Source: Pediococcus inopinatus (lineage in GTDB: Bacteria > Bacillota > Bacilli > Lactobacillales > Lactobacillaceae). From it: a stretch of DNA of 64,000 nt. Every line of letters begins with the position of its first letter. Positions within the stretch are counted from its first letter, which is position 1. The position numbers and the translations under genes are program-made. The stretch spans positions 1,364,001 to 1,428,000 of the forward strand of contig NZ_CP019981.1 of the NCBI RefSeq assembly GCF_002982135.1. The letters run 5' to 3'. Positions 1 to 10,351 of this stretch are shown piece after piece. The notes beneath the pieces were generated by a model. The model made no database searches. It was given only the letters and a program-made list of their open reading frames with translations, and was not told where the DNA came from.

Positions 1-540
1 ATGTGGCTTTTCATTCGCCTTCCAAGAGGTTGGCTCTACCCAAATTCGTTTAATTGTTTTATGGGCGGCAGTAATTTCAGACTCTCCTGCCAATTGACTG
101 CCATCACTAAATTCGGCATGAAGCACAAGCGGTTCATCTGAGGCTGGGTAAATATGACCATCAACCTTCATCATTTCGGAAAGTTCCTGGACCGCAGTAA
201 AAATTCCCGATTTCATTTCCGATAAAGCCGCAATAATTAGGTTCCCAATTGCATGTCCAGATAAGAAACTATCATTACTTTTAAATCGATATTGAAAAAT
301 ATCGAGTTCTAGTTTTGGCAAATCAGAAAGCGCCACAATCACATTACGAATGTCGCCAGGGGGCACAACGTTGACGTAGTTTCGAATGACGCCTGAGGAC
401 CCCCCATCATCAGCGACTGTAACAATGGCTGTGATGTCTGCATTTTGTTTTTTTAAGCTTTTTAAGATGACCGGTAAACCAGTCCCACCACCAATCACCA
501 CAAATTTAGGGCGATTTTTTGCCGCATGTTTCTTTGTCAT
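1..540 (-). CDS. yvcK: YvcK/GlmR family protein, N-terminal part (cut by window edge)
   Basis: The frame is open from an ATG at 538-540 to the left edge, giving about 180 residues. The start reads [20 protein letters not shown], with a glycine-rich nucleotide-binding loop, followed by a [10 protein letters not shown] motif near residue 40 and a PGDIRN motif near residue 60. These are hallmarks of the YvcK/GlmR (CofD-like) family, cytosolic UDP-sugar-binding proteins that in Bacillus support gluconeogenic growth and peptidoglycan precursor supply. Its ATG overlaps the rapZ stop codon (ATGA), so the two are translationally coupled. The C-terminal part and the usual following gene whiA lie outside the window. 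Confidence 0.93.
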   Translation of the reverse strand, partial: MTKKHAAKNRPKFVVIGGGTGLPVILKSLKKQNADITAIVTVADDGGSSGVIRNYVNVVPPGDIRNVIVALSDLPKLELDIFQYRFKSNDSFLSGHAIGNLIIAALSEMKSGIFTAVQELSEMMKVDGHIYPASDEPLVLHAEFSDGSQLAGESEITAAHKTIKRIWVEPTSWKANEKPH

Positions 541-1430
541 GATCGATTCACAGTTTCCTTTCGCTTGTTCATATCACGATGTTGAATATGAACAGTATAG
601 TCGGACTCCAAATCTTCAGCAACACGCTTTGCAATCGCCACAGACCGGTGTTGACCGCCTGTACAGCCAATTGCAATTGTGACTGTCGACTTGCCTTCTT
701 TTTGATAACCAGGCATTACATATTTTAATAATGAAATAAAATGATTATAGAATTTTTCAGTAACAGGTTGTTCCATCACATACTTGTACACAGCATCGTC
801 TAAGCCAGACTTACTCTTTAGCTCTGGCACATAATAAGGGTTAGGTAAGAATCGAACGTCCATCACGATATCTGCATCAATTGGGAGCCCATATTTAAAA
901 CCAAAAGAAACCACTTCGATATGGAATTTCCCTGTTGCACCTTCTGTACCAAAATTCTCAAAAATCTGTTCTCGTAATTCACGCGGTGTCATTGAAGTGG
1001 TGTCAATCACATATTGCGCATTTGAACGGATTGGGGCCAAAAGTTCTCGTTCCTTACGCACACCATCAATCACACGGCCATCCATTGCTAGCGGATGCGA
1101 ACGACGTGTTTCTTTATAGCGAGAAATTAATTCCTTATCGGATGTGTCTAGAAAAAGAATTTGAGAATCAATTGTAGCTGGCTCTGAATCCTCATCCGTA
1201 AGCATGTGTAAAATTTGGTCATAAAAAGCACGTGACCTTAAATCCACAACCAAGGCAACCTTGTTAATCTTCCCAGACTCTTTAACCAATTCCCAAAACT
1301 TAGGTAAGAGTGCGGGTGGCATGTTATCCACACAGAAAAAGCCAAGGTCTTCAAAGCTTTGCATGGCAACTGTTTTCCCAGCTCCACTCATTCCGGTTAC
1401 AATGACTAATTGCATTTTTTCATCTGTCAT
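537..1430 (-). CDS. rapZ: RNase adapter protein RapZ (nucleotide-binding, YvcJ family)
   Basis: The 297-residue product has a Walker A loop, GMSGAGKT, at residues 13-20 and the C-terminal GCTGGQHRS motif of the RapZ/YvcJ family. The family binds nucleotides. In E. coli RapZ delivers the sRNA GlmZ to RNase E; in Bacillus YvcJ has been linked to competence, so the role here is inferred only as a cytosolic P-loop regulator. The start is an ATG preceded by a GGGGG ribosome site about 9 bases upstream; Met6 lacks such a site. It precedes yvcK with a 4-base overlap, the usual rapZ-yvcK-whiA order in Firmicutes. Confidence 0.93.
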   Translation of the reverse strand: MTDEKMQLVIVTGMSGAGKTVAMQSFEDLGFFCVDNMPPALLPKFWELVKESGKINKVALVVDLRSRAFYDQILHMLTDEDSEPATIDSQILFLDTSDKELISRYKETRRSHPLAMDGRVIDGVRKERELLAPIRSNAQYVIDTTSMTPRELREQIFENFGTEGATGKFHIEVVSFGFKYGLPIDADIVMDVRFLPNPYYVPELKSKSGLDDAVYKYVMEQPVTEKFYNHFISLLKYVMPGYQKEGKSTVTIAIGCTGGQHRSVAIAKRVAEDLESDYTVHIQHRDMNKRKETVNRS

Positions 1431-1457
1431 TTAAATATCCCCCGTTCATGATAGCTC

Positions 1458-1486
1458 ATTATAACACACCGGGTGTTTCATTTTAA
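1458..1486 (-). promoter_or_regulatory. Predicted rapZ promoter with palindrome in the spacer
   Basis: On the minus strand a TATAAT hexamer (1458-1463) lies 17 bases from a weak TTAAAA (1481-1486). The spacer carries a perfect ACACC-C-GGTGT palindrome (1466-1476), a possible operator. The rapZ ATG follows 28 bases after the -10. The promoter is inferred from the hexamers only. Confidence 0.5.
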
Positions 1487-1580
1487 GCTTCGCGCCAAAT
1501 TTAAAGCTGTCTTAAGTTATGACAGGTAATTAAATTTACGCCTTGCTCTATGAAAAAATCCTCCATGCCATTTAAATTAC

Positions 1581-1630
1581 AAAAAAATCGAAACACCTTC
1601 TTTAATAGTCGAGGTGATTTCGATTTTTTT
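1581..1630 (-). terminator. Intrinsic terminator after uvrA
   Basis: On the minus strand AATCGAAA(T)CACCT pairs with AAGGTGTTTCGATT and is followed by a run of seven T. It starts right behind the uvrA stop codon. The flanking A/T runs would let it act in both directions. Confidence 0.85.
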
Positions 1631-1631
1631 A

Positions 1632-4499
1632 TTAGGCTTTTGCGTCAGTCAAAGAAACTTCTGTAGTCCGTTTCTTATCACGTTTTAAAATCGGCTTTAA
1701 ATACTGCCCAGTATAACTTTCCTTTACTTCAGCAACTTGTTCAGGTGTACCTGTTGCGACAATTGAACCACCGCCGGCCCCGCCTTCTGGTCCAAGGTCA
1801 ATTAAATAGTCAGCCGTTTTAATGACATCCAGATTATGTTCGATAACCAAAACGGTATTGCCTTTATCTACTAATCGCTGCAAAACTTCCAATAAACGTT
1901 TGATATCGTCAGTATGCAAACCAGTAGTTGGTTCGTCCAAAATGTAGAAACTCTTCCCTGCAGATTGTTTATGCAGTTCAGAAGCAAGCTTCATCCGTTG
2001 CGCTTCCCCACCAGATAATGTCGTTGCAGACTGACCCATTTGGACATAACCAAGGCCGACATCCACAATGGTTTGCAGTTTACGCCGAATTTTAGGAATT
2101 GGTTCGAAGAAGTTCAAAGCTTCTTCAACGGTCATTTCTAAAACATCCGCAATGCTCTTTCCTTTGTATTTCACTTCAAGGGTTTCTGAATTATACCGCT
2201 TTCCCTTGCAAACCTCACAAGGAACATAAACATCTGGTAAAAAGTTCATTTCAATTTTAAGAATTCCATCGCCTTTACATGCTTCACAGCGGCCACCTTT
2301 GATATTGAAACTAAAACGACCTTTTTGATACCCACGTAATTTGGCTTCATTGGTTTGCGCAAATAACCCACGAATATCATCAAAGACACTTGTATACGTT
2401 GCCGGATTACTTCTTGGAGTCCGCCCAATTGGGCTTTGGTCAATGTTAATAATTTTTTCAATGTTTTTTACACCAGAAATTGATCGATACTTGCCTGGCT
2501 TTTCAGAATTACGATTTAATTTTTGTGCTAAAGCGCGTTTTAAAACCATATTAACAAGTGTCGACTTTCCCGATCCGGAAACACCGGTTACAGCTACAAA
2601 TTTGCCAAGGGGAAAATCCACATTAATATTCTTTAAATTGTTTTCAGACGCACCTTTAATTGTAATCTTCTTACCATTACCTTTACGCCTTTTTAAAGGA
2701 ACTGGCACAAATTTTTTACCAGCTAAGTATTGGCCAGTTAGCGAAGCCGGGTTCTTTTCAACTTCTTCAGGTGTTCCAGCAGCCATAATTTTGCCACCAT
2801 TATCACCAGCACCGGGACCAACATCAATTAAGTAATCCGCCGCTCGCATGGTATCTTCATCATGTTCGACAATAATTAATGTGTTCCCAAGATCACGCAT
2901 CTTCTTTAATGATCCAATTAACCGGTCGTTATCTCGTTGATGTAGTCCAATTGAAGGCTCATCCAAAATATACAAAACACCAGATAAATTAGATCCGATT
3001 TGAGTAGCCAATCGAATTCGTTGAGCTTCTCCACCCGATAAAGTCCGGGACGCGCGACTTAAAGTTAAGTATTCTAAACCAACATTTTTAAGAAAAGTTA
3101 GCCGATCACGAATTTCTTTTAAAATTGGTTTGGCAATGGCACTTTCTTGTTCAGATAAAACGACATGATTAAAAAAGTCCATCGCATCATTAATTGGCAA
3201 ACTGGAAACTTCACCAATATGCTGATCCATAACTTTAACACTTCGCGCTTTGCGGTTTAAACGATAACCGTGACACGTTTGACAGGTCAATTCACGCATG
3301 TAACCACGCATTACGTCACGTGTGAAATCACTGTTAGTCTCTCGATAACGACGATCCACGTTTTCAATCACGCCCTCAAACTCGGCATCAACATCGCGAA
3401 CACCACCAAAATCATTTTCATAATGAAAATGAAATGTTTTACCTTTTGATCCATAAAGGACAAAATCTTTATCCGCTTTGCTAAGTTTTTCGAACGGCGT
3501 ATCCATATCAATTCCAAAAGCATCACAAGCTTGTTCTAATAAGCTTGGATAATATTGTGAACTAATTGGATTCCAAGGCGCCAAGGCACCTTCTCGTAAA
3601 GTTTTACTTGTGTCTGGCACAACCAGATCCATATCAACTTCAAGCTTTACACCTAATCCATCACAATCAGGACAGGCTCCAAATGGTGCATTGAAGGAGA
3701 ATAACCGCGGTTCTAATTCGCCCACTGTGAACCCACAAACTGGGCAAGAATAGTGCTCAGAAAACAAGATTGGTTCACCATTGATCAAATCAGCAGTGGC
3801 ATACCCACCACTCAAACGCAAAGCAGCTTCAAATGAGTCAAATAAACGGGAGCGAATTCCGTCCTTAACCACAATTCGATCAATCACAATTTCAATGGTA
3901 TGCATTTTGCTTTTGTTGAGATCAAGCTCTTCTTCAATATCATGAATTTCGCCATCGACCCGAACGCGCACAAAGCCTTCGCGTTTAATTTTTTCAAAGA
4001 TTTTCTTGTGCTGTCCCTTTTTAGCACGCACAATTGGTGACATAATTTGGAGCTTGGTGCGTTCTGGGAGCGACAATACCTTATCAACCATCTGTTCCAC
4101 AGATTGACTCGTAATCAGTGTCCCATCATTGGGACAAATAGGATGACCAACCCGGGCCCACAAAAGACGTAAGTAATCATTAATTTCCGTCACAGTTCCC
4201 ACCGTGGAACGGGGATTTTTAGAGGTCGTTTTTTGGTCAATCGAAATTGCCGGACTTAATCCATCAATTGAATCAACATCTGGCTTATCCATCTGTCCCA
4301 AAAACTGACGCGCATATGCTGATAAACTCTCAACATACCGTCGTTGGCCTTCAGCGTACAAGGTATCAAAGGCTAACGAACTTTTTCCTGAACCTGATAA
4401 GCCTGTGATTACAACCATTTTATTTTTTGGAATGGTTACATCAATATCTTTTAAATTATGTGCTCGTGCACCATGAATGACAATTTTATCGTTTGCCAA
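1632..4499 (-). CDS. uvrA: UvrABC excinuclease subunit A
   Basis: UvrA is the damage-recognition ATPase of nucleotide excision repair; as a dimer it loads UvrB on lesions. The 955-residue protein shows two ABC modules: Walker A GLSGSGKS at 33-40 and GVSGSGKS near 640, with LSGGEAQR signatures near 488 and 828. Zinc-finger cysteines are seen as CPVC/CPDC near 253-276 and CEAC/CEVC near 736-761. The start is TTG, supported by an AGGGGGAAC ribosome site 7 bases upstream. The uvrB stop codon TAG lies inside that site, 11 bases away, so uvrB and uvrA form a coupled operon. Length is typical of the family. Confidence 0.97.
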   Translation of the reverse strand: MANDKIVIHGARAHNLKDIDVTIPKNKMVVITGLSGSGKSSLAFDTLYAEGQRRYVESLSAYARQFLGQMDKPDVDSIDGLSPAISIDQKTTSKNPRSTVGTVTEINDYLRLLWARVGHPICPNDGTLITSQSVEQMVDKVLSLPERTKLQIMSPIVRAKKGQHKKIFEKIKREGFVRVRVDGEIHDIEEELDLNKSKMHTIEIVIDRIVVKDGIRSRLFDSFEAALRLSGGYATADLINGEPILFSEHYSCPVCGFTVGELEPRLFSFNAPFGACPDCDGLGVKLEVDMDLVVPDTSKTLREGALAPWNPISSQYYPSLLEQACDAFGIDMDTPFEKLSKADKDFVLYGSKGKTFHFHYENDFGGVRDVDAEFEGVIENVDRRYRETNSDFTRDVMRGYMRELTCQTCHGYRLNRKARSVKVMDQHIGEVSSLPINDAMDFFNHVVLSEQESAIAKPILKEIRDRLTFLKNVGLEYLTLSRASRTLSGGEAQRIRLATQIGSNLSGVLYILDEPSIGLHQRDNDRLIGSLKKMRDLGNTLIIVEHDEDTMRAADYLIDVGPGAGDNGGKIMAAGTPEEVEKNPASLTGQYLAGKKFVPVPLKRRKGNGKKITIKGASENNLKNINVDFPLGKFVAVTGVSGSGKSTLVNMVLKRALAQKLNRNSEKPGKYRSISGVKNIEKIINIDQSPIGRTPRSNPATYTSVFDDIRGLFAQTNEAKLRGYQKGRFSFNIKGGRCEACKGDGILKIEMNFLPDVYVPCEVCKGKRYNSETLEVKYKGKSIADVLEMTVEEALNFFEPIPKIRRKLQTIVDVGLGYVQMGQSATTLSGGEAQRMKLASELHKQSAGKSFYILDEPTTGLHTDDIKRLLEVLQRLVDKGNTVLVIEHNLDVIKTADYLIDLGPEGGAGGGSIVATGTPEQVAEVKESYTGQYLKPILKRDKKRTTEVSLTDAKA

Positions 4500-4510
4500 A
4501 TCCGTTCCCC

Positions 4511-6514
4511 CTAACCCATTTCGGTCTTTAATTCCATTATTGTATCACGTAATGTCGCAGCCGTTTCAAAGTCCAACTTCTTAGCAGCTGATCGCATTTG
4601 ATCCGTTAAACTCGCGATCATCTTCTTTTGATCTTCCCGTGACATATCACCAAAATCACTTTCCAAGAAGTCGTCTTTTTTACCAGTATCTTCGTTTTCT
4701 TTAGTTGGCGCAATTAAATCACGAATCGATTTTTTAATGGTATGTGGTGTAATATGATGCTCTTCGTTATAAGCTTCCTGAATTTTTCGACGGCGATTAG
4801 TCTCATCCATTGTTGCTTGCATTGAATCGGTCACTTTATCCGCATACATGATTACCCGACCATTTTCATTCCGCGCTGCTCGCCCAGAAACCTGAATCAG
4901 TGATCGTGTATTACGCAAGAAGCCTTCCTTGTCAGCATCCAAAATTGCAACTAAGGACACCTCTGGCACATCGATTCCTTCACGAAGTAAATTAATTCCA
5001 ATCAAAGCATCATACTTACCCGTCCGCAAATCACGAATAATTCGGGTTCGCTCAAGCGTCTTAATATCACTATGCAGATAAGCAACCTTGATGCCTAATT
5101 CTTTCAGATAATCCGTTAAATCTTCAGCCATTTTTTTCGTCAAAGTAGTGACAAATACCCGTTCGTTACGTTCGGCACGCTTATTAATTTCCCCGACCAA
5201 ATCATCCATTTGTCCCATAATTGGTCGAACTTCAATTTCAGGATCCAATAACCCAGTCGGCCGAATAATTTGTTCAACCACATGATTAGTTTGTTCCTCT
5301 TCATAAGGACCTGGCGTTGCTGACATATAAATAATGTTTTTTACGTGCTTTTCAAATTCCTGTAAAGTTAACGGACGATTGTCCAACGCACTTGGCAAAC
5401 GAAAACCATAATCAATTAATTGCTGTTTTCGCGAGCGGTCGCCATTGTACATTCCCCGAACTTGCGGCATCGTCACATGAGATTCATCGACAACCATCAG
5501 AAAGTCTTTGGGAAAAAAATCTAGTAGGGTATATGGTGGTTCACCTGGTTTGCGACCATCCATAAACCGGGAATAGTTTTCAATCCCGTTCGTATAACCC
5601 ATTTCACGCAACATTTCGACATCATAGGTCGTTCGTTGTTTCAAGCGTTGGGCTTCCAACAACTTTCCTTCACCCTCTAAAACTTTCAAACGATCTTTTA
5701 ACTCAGCTTCAATCCCGGCAATGGCACCTTCCATTTGATCATCATTCGTCATAAAATGAGTCGCTGGAAAAATCGCCACATGCTCACGATCGCCTACGAC
5801 TTCACCAGTCAAGGCATCTACTTCACGAATTCGGTCAATCTCATCTCCGAAAAACTCAACTCTTAATGCTTTTTCATCATGTGAAGCCGGAAAAATTTCT
5901 ACAACATCTCCATGAACTCGAAAACGGCCTCGCTGAAAATCAATATCATTTCGTTCGAACTGAATATCCACAAGTTTTCGTAATAGCTGGTTACGCTCGA
6001 TCTGTTGGCCTACTCGCAGTGACACCGTGTGGTTCTTATATTCGGTTGGATCTCCTAAACCAAAAATGCTTGAAATTGAAGCAACAACAATCACGTCATT
6101 TCGTTCTAGTAAAGAACTCGTGGCAGAATGTCGAAGCTTATCAATTTCGTCATTAATAGCTGAATCCTTTTCAATATACGTATCACTTGAAGGTACATAG
6201 GCTTCGGGCTGATAATAATCGTAATAACTCACAAAATACTCAACAGCATTATTCGGGAAAAATTGTTTGAACTCGCCATAGAGTTGTCCCGCTAAAGTTT
6301 TGTTATGTGACAAAATCAATGTTGGTTTATTAATTTGTTGAATCACATTTGAAATCGTAAACGTTTTTCCAGTTCCAGTTGCTCCCAACAGAATCTGTGC
6401 TTTTTCGTCAGCATTAACACCGGAAACCAGTTGTTTGATAGCTTTAGGCTGATCCCCAGTTGGCTTGTAATCCGATACCAATTCAAATTTATTATTATCA
6501 GTTCGATCAATCAT
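4511..6514 (-). CDS. uvrB: UvrABC excinuclease subunit B
   Basis: UvrB is the central helicase-like subunit that verifies damage and recruits UvrC. The chosen ATG at 6512-6514 gives 667 residues, with GGAGGG 9 bases upstream; a TTG 30 bases further upstream (6544) has no ribosome site. Visible motifs are Walker A GATGTGKT at 44-51, the beta-hairpin region [16 protein letters not shown] (helicase motif II), the QVSGRAARN motif and a C-terminal UVR domain ([11 protein letters not shown]...). It is first in the uvrBA operon. A LexA-like box and a terminator-like hairpin lie in its upstream region, suggesting damage-inducible control. Confidence 0.97.
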   Translation of the reverse strand: MIDRTDNNKFELVSDYKPTGDQPKAIKQLVSGVNADEKAQILLGATGTGKTFTISNVIQQINKPTLILSHNKTLAGQLYGEFKQFFPNNAVEYFVSYYDYYQPEAYVPSSDTYIEKDSAINDEIDKLRHSATSSLLERNDVIVVASISSIFGLGDPTEYKNHTVSLRVGQQIERNQLLRKLVDIQFERNDIDFQRGRFRVHGDVVEIFPASHDEKALRVEFFGDEIDRIREVDALTGEVVGDREHVAIFPATHFMTNDDQMEGAIAGIEAELKDRLKVLEGEGKLLEAQRLKQRTTYDVEMLREMGYTNGIENYSRFMDGRKPGEPPYTLLDFFPKDFLMVVDESHVTMPQVRGMYNGDRSRKQQLIDYGFRLPSALDNRPLTLQEFEKHVKNIIYMSATPGPYEEEQTNHVVEQIIRPTGLLDPEIEVRPIMGQMDDLVGEINKRAERNERVFVTTLTKKMAEDLTDYLKELGIKVAYLHSDIKTLERTRIIRDLRTGKYDALIGINLLREGIDVPEVSLVAILDADKEGFLRNTRSLIQVSGRAARNENGRVIMYADKVTDSMQATMDETNRRRKIQEAYNEEHHITPHTIKKSIRDLIAPTKENEDTGKKDDFLESDFGDMSREDQKKMIASLTDQMRSAAKKLDFETAATLRDTIMELKTEMG

Positions 6515-6542
6515 TTGCGAAAGCCCTCCATTTCGTTCACAC

Positions 6543-6570
6543 AAAAAAAGGAAAGCTATTGCCTTCCTTT
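6543..6570 (-). terminator. Terminator-like hairpin in the uvrB leader
   Basis: On the minus strand AAAGGAAGGC pairs with GCTTTCCTTT (10 bp, one G-T) around a 4-base loop, followed by seven T including those in the stem. It could end the upstream HD gene, but it lies only 28 bases before the uvrB ATG, and the only promoter candidate for uvrB is upstream of it. Transcription of uvrB must therefore cross it. Confidence 0.75.
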
Positions 6571-6585
6571 ACAACAGTGTCCTTA

Positions 6586-6611
6586 ATTTTAACATACCGA
6601 ACATACTTTCG
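6586..6611 (-). promoter_or_regulatory. Predicted uvrB promoter element with LexA-like SOS box
   Basis: The sequence at 6598-6611 is CGAAC-ATAC-TTTCG, one mismatch from the Gram-positive LexA (DinR) consensus CGAAC-N4-GTTCG. It sits just upstream of an extended -10 (TG-T-TAAAAT, 6586-6591) on the minus strand; the -35 is poor. This fits SOS control of uvrBA, known in Bacillus, but here it rests on motif match alone. Confidence 0.65.
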
Positions 6612-6623
6612 CTATAATACTGT

Positions 6624-7253
6624 TTAACTAATAATATGTCTCGTAATTTCCTCTAATTTGGCTTGATCTGTAAACTTCTCCCGCAGCAGATCTGGGAGAA
6701 CTTCATTTAAGAAATACTGCACAGAAGCCATCGATTGAAACTTCACAATTGTGGTTAAGCTTTCTTTGTAGATCTCTTCATATGTTAATTCAGGGTTTCC
6801 CTTTTGAATTTCACCAAATGACTCATACAACAAATCAATTTTATCCGCTACCGACAGAATTTTACCTTCCAGAGTTGAATCTTTTCCTTCTGACAAACGG
6901 CGACGGTAAGCAGCGCGAAACTCACTTGGAATTTCAGTATTTACAAAACTTTCTGAAAGTGAATCTTCCACATCAGCTAACATGGCACGCAATTTAGGTG
7001 TCGCATACTTAACCGGCGTTTTAATATCGCCAATAAAACGTTCGTTGTAATCGTGATTCAAGGCCTTTTCATAAAGTGATTGCCAGTTTATTGTTTGACC
7101 ACTATTTTCTTCAACATCACCTAAGAATTGCGCAATCTGGGCGACCTTAAAGGAATGCTCAGCAACAGAATGCTTCTGATATTTAAAAATACCGGGTGCC
7201 CGAACTAATGTCTCTAGATTACTCAAACTCTGAATATACTGATGAATTCCCAT
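6624..7253 (-). CDS. HD-domain phosphohydrolase, YfbR-like
   Basis: The 209-residue cytosolic protein carries HD-superfamily metal ligands: SVAEHSFKVAQIAQFL near residues 28-45 and an HDYNE segment near residue 67 that supplies the HD pair. The layout resembles the YfbR-like 5'-deoxynucleotidases, which remove phosphate from deoxynucleoside monophosphates; the substrate here is inferred. The ATG has an AAGGAG site 8 bases upstream. It lies between the phosphoglucomutase gene (40 bases upstream) and the uvrB promoter, probably cotranscribed with the former. No membrane segment is seen. Confidence 0.8.
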   Translation of the reverse strand: MGIHQYIQSLSNLETLVRAPGIFKYQKHSVAEHSFKVAQIAQFLGDVEENSGQTINWQSLYEKALNHDYNERFIGDIKTPVKYATPKLRAMLADVEDSLSESFVNTEIPSEFRAAYRRRLSEGKDSTLEGKILSVADKIDLLYESFGEIQKGNPELTYEEIYKESLTTIVKFQSMASVQYFLNEVLPDLLREKFTDQAKLEEITRHIIS

Positions 7254-7293
7254 ATGCGATCTCTCCTTTTTAGCTGCAAAAATTTGATTTTCT

Positions 7294-9021
7294 TTAAGCT
7301 ACAATAAAACGATCGATTGCTTTTTCAAAGTCAGCAACCTTTTGTTGAGCTGCTTCATTATTATCTGCTGAAGTTCCAATATAGAACTTAATTTTAGGTT
7401 CGGTTCCAGATGGACGAATCGCAATCCACGTCCCGTCCTTAAGTTGATACTTTAAAACATTTGAGGTTGGTAAGGCAATTTTTTCGCTCGTACCATCTGA
7501 ATAAGTGGTTAATTGTTTTTCAAAATCTTCTAATGCCACAACCGGTTGGTCAGCAAATGCGGCTGGCTGTTCTTCTCGGAATTTCGTCATTAGGTTAGCC
7601 ATTTGCGTTTTGCCATCTACACCAGGAAAATCCTTTGAAATTGTCTTTTCGGCGTAGTAACCGTAAGTCTTAAAGAGATCTTGAATACCGTCGTACAAGG
7701 TTTTTCCTTGCTTGCGATAGTACGCCGCAATCTCAGCCAACATGACAATTCCTTGAATGGCATCTTTGTCACGAACAAACGGCTTAATTAAGTATCCGTA
7801 ACTTTCTTCAAAACCAAACATGAAGGTATGTGCCTTCGTTGTTTCATAACTTTGAATTTGATCAGCAATAAACTTGAACCCGGTTAGGACATTTACCATT
7901 TTAGTCTCATGAGCTTCAGCAATTTTAGTTGCTAATTCACTAGATACAATGGATTTCACCGCCACAGCATTCGCTGGTAAAGTGCCATTTTCTTCGCGAG
8001 CCGTTAAAATATAATTTAGCATCAAGGCTGCCATCTGGTTACCTGTCAACAATTGGTATTCACCATCAGGTTGACGAACGGCCGCCCCTAAACGATCAGC
8101 ATCAGGATCGGTAGCCACCAACAAGTCCGCTTTTTGCTTCTTGCCTAATTTAATTGCTAGGTCAAAGGTTTGCGCAAATTCTGGATTTGGAAATGGTGTT
8201 GTAATAAATTCAGGATCAGCCGTAGCTTGTTCTGGCACCATTGTAAAATCACTAAACCCGGCATTTTGAAGGGCCCGATTCCCCAATACTTTTCCCGTTC
8301 CATGCAGCGGTGTATAAATTAACTTCATATCCGCCCCATACTCGCGGATTAATTCCGGGTTAATCGTAATTTGTTTAACTTCATCAAGATATGCTTCATC
8401 AACATTTTCACCAATTAAAGTCATCAATCCATTTTGACGAAGAACTTGTTCTTTAGCTACTGGCACATCAAAGATATCCGTCACTTTACGAATATAATCT
8501 GTTATTTTATCAGATTCTGTCGGTGGCATTTGACCACCATCAGGTCCGTAAATTTTGTATCCATTATATTGTTTCGGGTTATGACTAGCGGTAATCATAA
8601 TTCCGGCATAAGTTTTCAAATGACGGACTGTGTAAGAAAGTTCTGGCGTGGGACGCATGTCGTCAAACACAAAACTTGGAATATGATGGGCTCCTAAAAC
8701 ATGGGCGGCTTCGTGAGCGAATTCCTTTGAGTGATAGCGTGAATCAAAACTAATTGCCACTCCCCGTTGCTTGGTTTTATCATCCAACTCATCCATGAAG
8801 TTTGCAAGTCCTTCTGTAGCCTGGCGAACTGTGTATATATTCATGCGGTTAATTCCAGGTCCCATGACCCCCCGCATACCAGCCGTTCCAAATTCCATAG
8901 GTGCATAAAAAGCTTCTTCTAATTTTGAATCCTGTCCTTCTAGCTCAGTTAATTCTTCTTTTAAACTTGGCTCTAAATCATCACGTTTTATCCATGATTG
9001 ATAGGTTTCTTTCCAACTCAA
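7294..9021 (-). CDS. pgcA: Phosphoglucomutase / phosphomannomutase (alpha-D-phosphohexomutase)
   Basis: This enzyme interconverts glucose 1-phosphate and glucose 6-phosphate, feeding UDP-glucose synthesis with GalU (same window). Key motifs are the active-site serine loop TASHNPKQYNGYK (about residue 145), the metal loop DPDADR, the sugar-binding FEESYGY and the phosphate-binding RPSGTEPKIKFY near the C-terminus. I chose TTG at 9021 (575 residues) because GGGGG lies 8 bases upstream and the product then begins MSWKETYQSW, as in other lactobacilli; a TTG five codons upstream lacks a ribosome site. The symbol follows Bacillus pgcA; pgm is also used. Confidence 0.93.
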   Translation of the reverse strand: MSWKETYQSWIKRDDLEPSLKEELTELEGQDSKLEEAFYAPMEFGTAGMRGVMGPGINRMNIYTVRQATEGLANFMDELDDKTKQRGVAISFDSRYHSKEFAHEAAHVLGAHHIPSFVFDDMRPTPELSYTVRHLKTYAGIMITASHNPKQYNGYKIYGPDGGQMPPTESDKITDYIRKVTDIFDVPVAKEQVLRQNGLMTLIGENVDEAYLDEVKQITINPELIREYGADMKLIYTPLHGTGKVLGNRALQNAGFSDFTMVPEQATADPEFITTPFPNPEFAQTFDLAIKLGKKQKADLLVATDPDADRLGAAVRQPDGEYQLLTGNQMAALMLNYILTAREENGTLPANAVAVKSIVSSELATKIAEAHETKMVNVLTGFKFIADQIQSYETTKAHTFMFGFEESYGYLIKPFVRDKDAIQGIVMLAEIAAYYRKQGKTLYDGIQDLFKTYGYYAEKTISKDFPGVDGKTQMANLMTKFREEQPAAFADQPVVALEDFEKQLTTYSDGTSEKIALPTSNVLKYQLKDGTWIAIRPSGTEPKIKFYIGTSADNNEAAQQKVADFEKAIDRFIVA

Positions 9022-9163
9022 GTTGTTTACCCCCAACTATTTGGCATATTTGTTAATCACTCTAAGTATACAACATTTACACCCAAACTTTGAACCGTTT
9101 TCTTTGGTATAGACTGATTCTTAATTTTTACTTTTGCTTCGGCCTTGCCAACTTATCTAGTCA

Positions 9164-9199
9164 TAAAAAAAGCTTTGAGAATATCTCTTCTCAAAGCTC
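9164..9199 (-). terminator. Intrinsic terminator after trxB
   Basis: On the minus strand AGCTTTGAGAA and TTCTCAAAGCT form a perfect 11-bp stem around a 6-base loop, followed by six T. It follows the trxB stop by about 35 bases. Confidence 0.9.
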
Positions 9200-9233
9200 A
9201 TCAAAAACATTCAAAATTTTATAAAACAATCTC

Positions 9234-10175
9234 TTATTTTACCGTGGCCTTAGCCTTTAAATCCTGGATATAAGAGAATACTTGCTGACCGGCAATACCA
9301 CCTTCACCAACTGCAGTAGCAATTTGGCGGAGATCTTTTTGACGCACATCACCAACCGCAAAAATTCCAGGAACTTTGGTACGCATATGATCATCAGTTG
9401 GAATCCAACCATTTTCATCAAGAATTGGTAAGTTGTGTAAATTGTCAGTCATTGCATGATTACCAACATAAATAAACACACCAGAAGCTTCAATAAAGCT
9501 ATCTTCGCCGGTTTTATTATTATTGACCTTCACACCAGTCACTTTTTGATCATCACCAACAATTTCAGTCACATTACTATCCCAAACAAATTCCATTTTT
9601 GGATTAGCAAAAGCCCGTTCTTGAGTAATTTTTTGTGCTCTTAATTCACCACGACGATGAATAACAGTTACCTTAGAAGCTAATTGAGTCAGATAGATTC
9701 CTTCCTCAATTGCAGAATCTCCACCGCCAACAACAACAAGATGTAATCCCTTAAAGAACGCGCCATCACAGACCGCACAGTACGAAACACCACGGCCACT
9801 GTAGGTATCTTCACCAGAAACCCCTAATTTTTTATATTCAGAGCCCGTTCCAATCACAATTGATTTCGTTGTAAATTCGTCAGTATCTGTTTTGACTATC
9901 TTTAAATCGCCTTGATCTTCAATGCTTTGAACACTGCCATAAGCGTATTCTGCACCAAATTGAACTGAGCTATCATACATGTCCTTCGCTAGATCTGGGC
10001 CTAAAACTGATTTGAATCCAGTATAATTTTCAATTTCTGCCGTATTATTCATTTGACCGCCGTAAATTCCACGATCTAACATTAAGACAGATAAGTTTGC
10101 CCGTGAAGCATAAAGCGCGGTTGTCATTCCCGCTGGTCCAGCTCCAATAATAATGACATCATACTCTTTTGCCAA
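9234..10175 (-). CDS. trxB: Thioredoxin-disulfide reductase
   Basis: This 313-residue NADPH-dependent flavoenzyme reduces thioredoxin and supports the redox supply of ribonucleotide reductase and antioxidant systems. The N-terminal FAD loop GAGPAGM is at about residues 12-18, the redox-active disulfide is YCAVCDG near residue 137, the NADPH-binding GGGDSA follows, and the C-terminal FAD motif is AVGDVR. The start is TTG with AGAAGGTG 7 bases upstream. The gene is transcribed alone, between its own promoter (10208-10237) and a terminator. Its length matches the family. Confidence 0.96.
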   Translation of the reverse strand: MAKEYDVIIIGAGPAGMTTALYASRANLSVLMLDRGIYGGQMNNTAEIENYTGFKSVLGPDLAKDMYDSSVQFGAEYAYGSVQSIEDQGDLKIVKTDTDEFTTKSIVIGTGSEYKKLGVSGEDTYSGRGVSYCAVCDGAFFKGLHLVVVGGGDSAIEEGIYLTQLASKVTVIHRRGELRAQKITQERAFANPKMEFVWDSNVTEIVGDDQKVTGVKVNNNKTGEDSFIEASGVFIYVGNHAMTDNLHNLPILDENGWIPTDDHMRTKVPGIFAVGDVRQKDLRQIATAVGEGGIAGQQVFSYIQDLKAKATVK

Positions 10176-10207
10176 ATGCTTGCACCTTCTCTTCCATGTT
10201 TTAACAT

Positions 10208-10237
10208 AATATACTATTTTATTTTCTAAATGTCTAA
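10208..10237 (-). promoter_or_regulatory. Predicted trxB promoter
   Basis: On the minus strand TTAGAC (10232-10237) is followed after 18 bases by TATATT (10208-10213), in an AT-rich region between the galU hairpin and the trxB start. Assigned from hexamers only. Confidence 0.5.
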
Positions 10238-10285
10238 TAATTAGCTTACAAAAAGTTAGTTAATTTATTTTTATGTCATATAAGC

Positions 10286-10327
10286 AAACTGGCAACATCA
10301 GAAAAATATTCTGATAATTGCCAGTTT
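10286..10327 (-). terminator. Hairpin downstream of galU
   Basis: On the minus strand AACTGGCAA and ATCAGAA pair with TTCTGAT and TTGCCAGTT, a long, slightly interrupted stem. The T tail is weak (TTTGCTTAT), so efficiency is uncertain. It lies 25 bases after the galU stop. Confidence 0.65.
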
Positions 10328-10351
10328 AAAATCATTCACACGATTCATAAA

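Noticed and set aside
386..682. Plus-strand open frame over the yvcK/rapZ junction
   Set aside because: Antisense to two conserved genes with no independent support.
2341..2835. Plus-strand open frame of 164 codons within uvrA
   Set aside because: Shadow of a conserved gene on the other strand; no ribosome site and no family resemblance.
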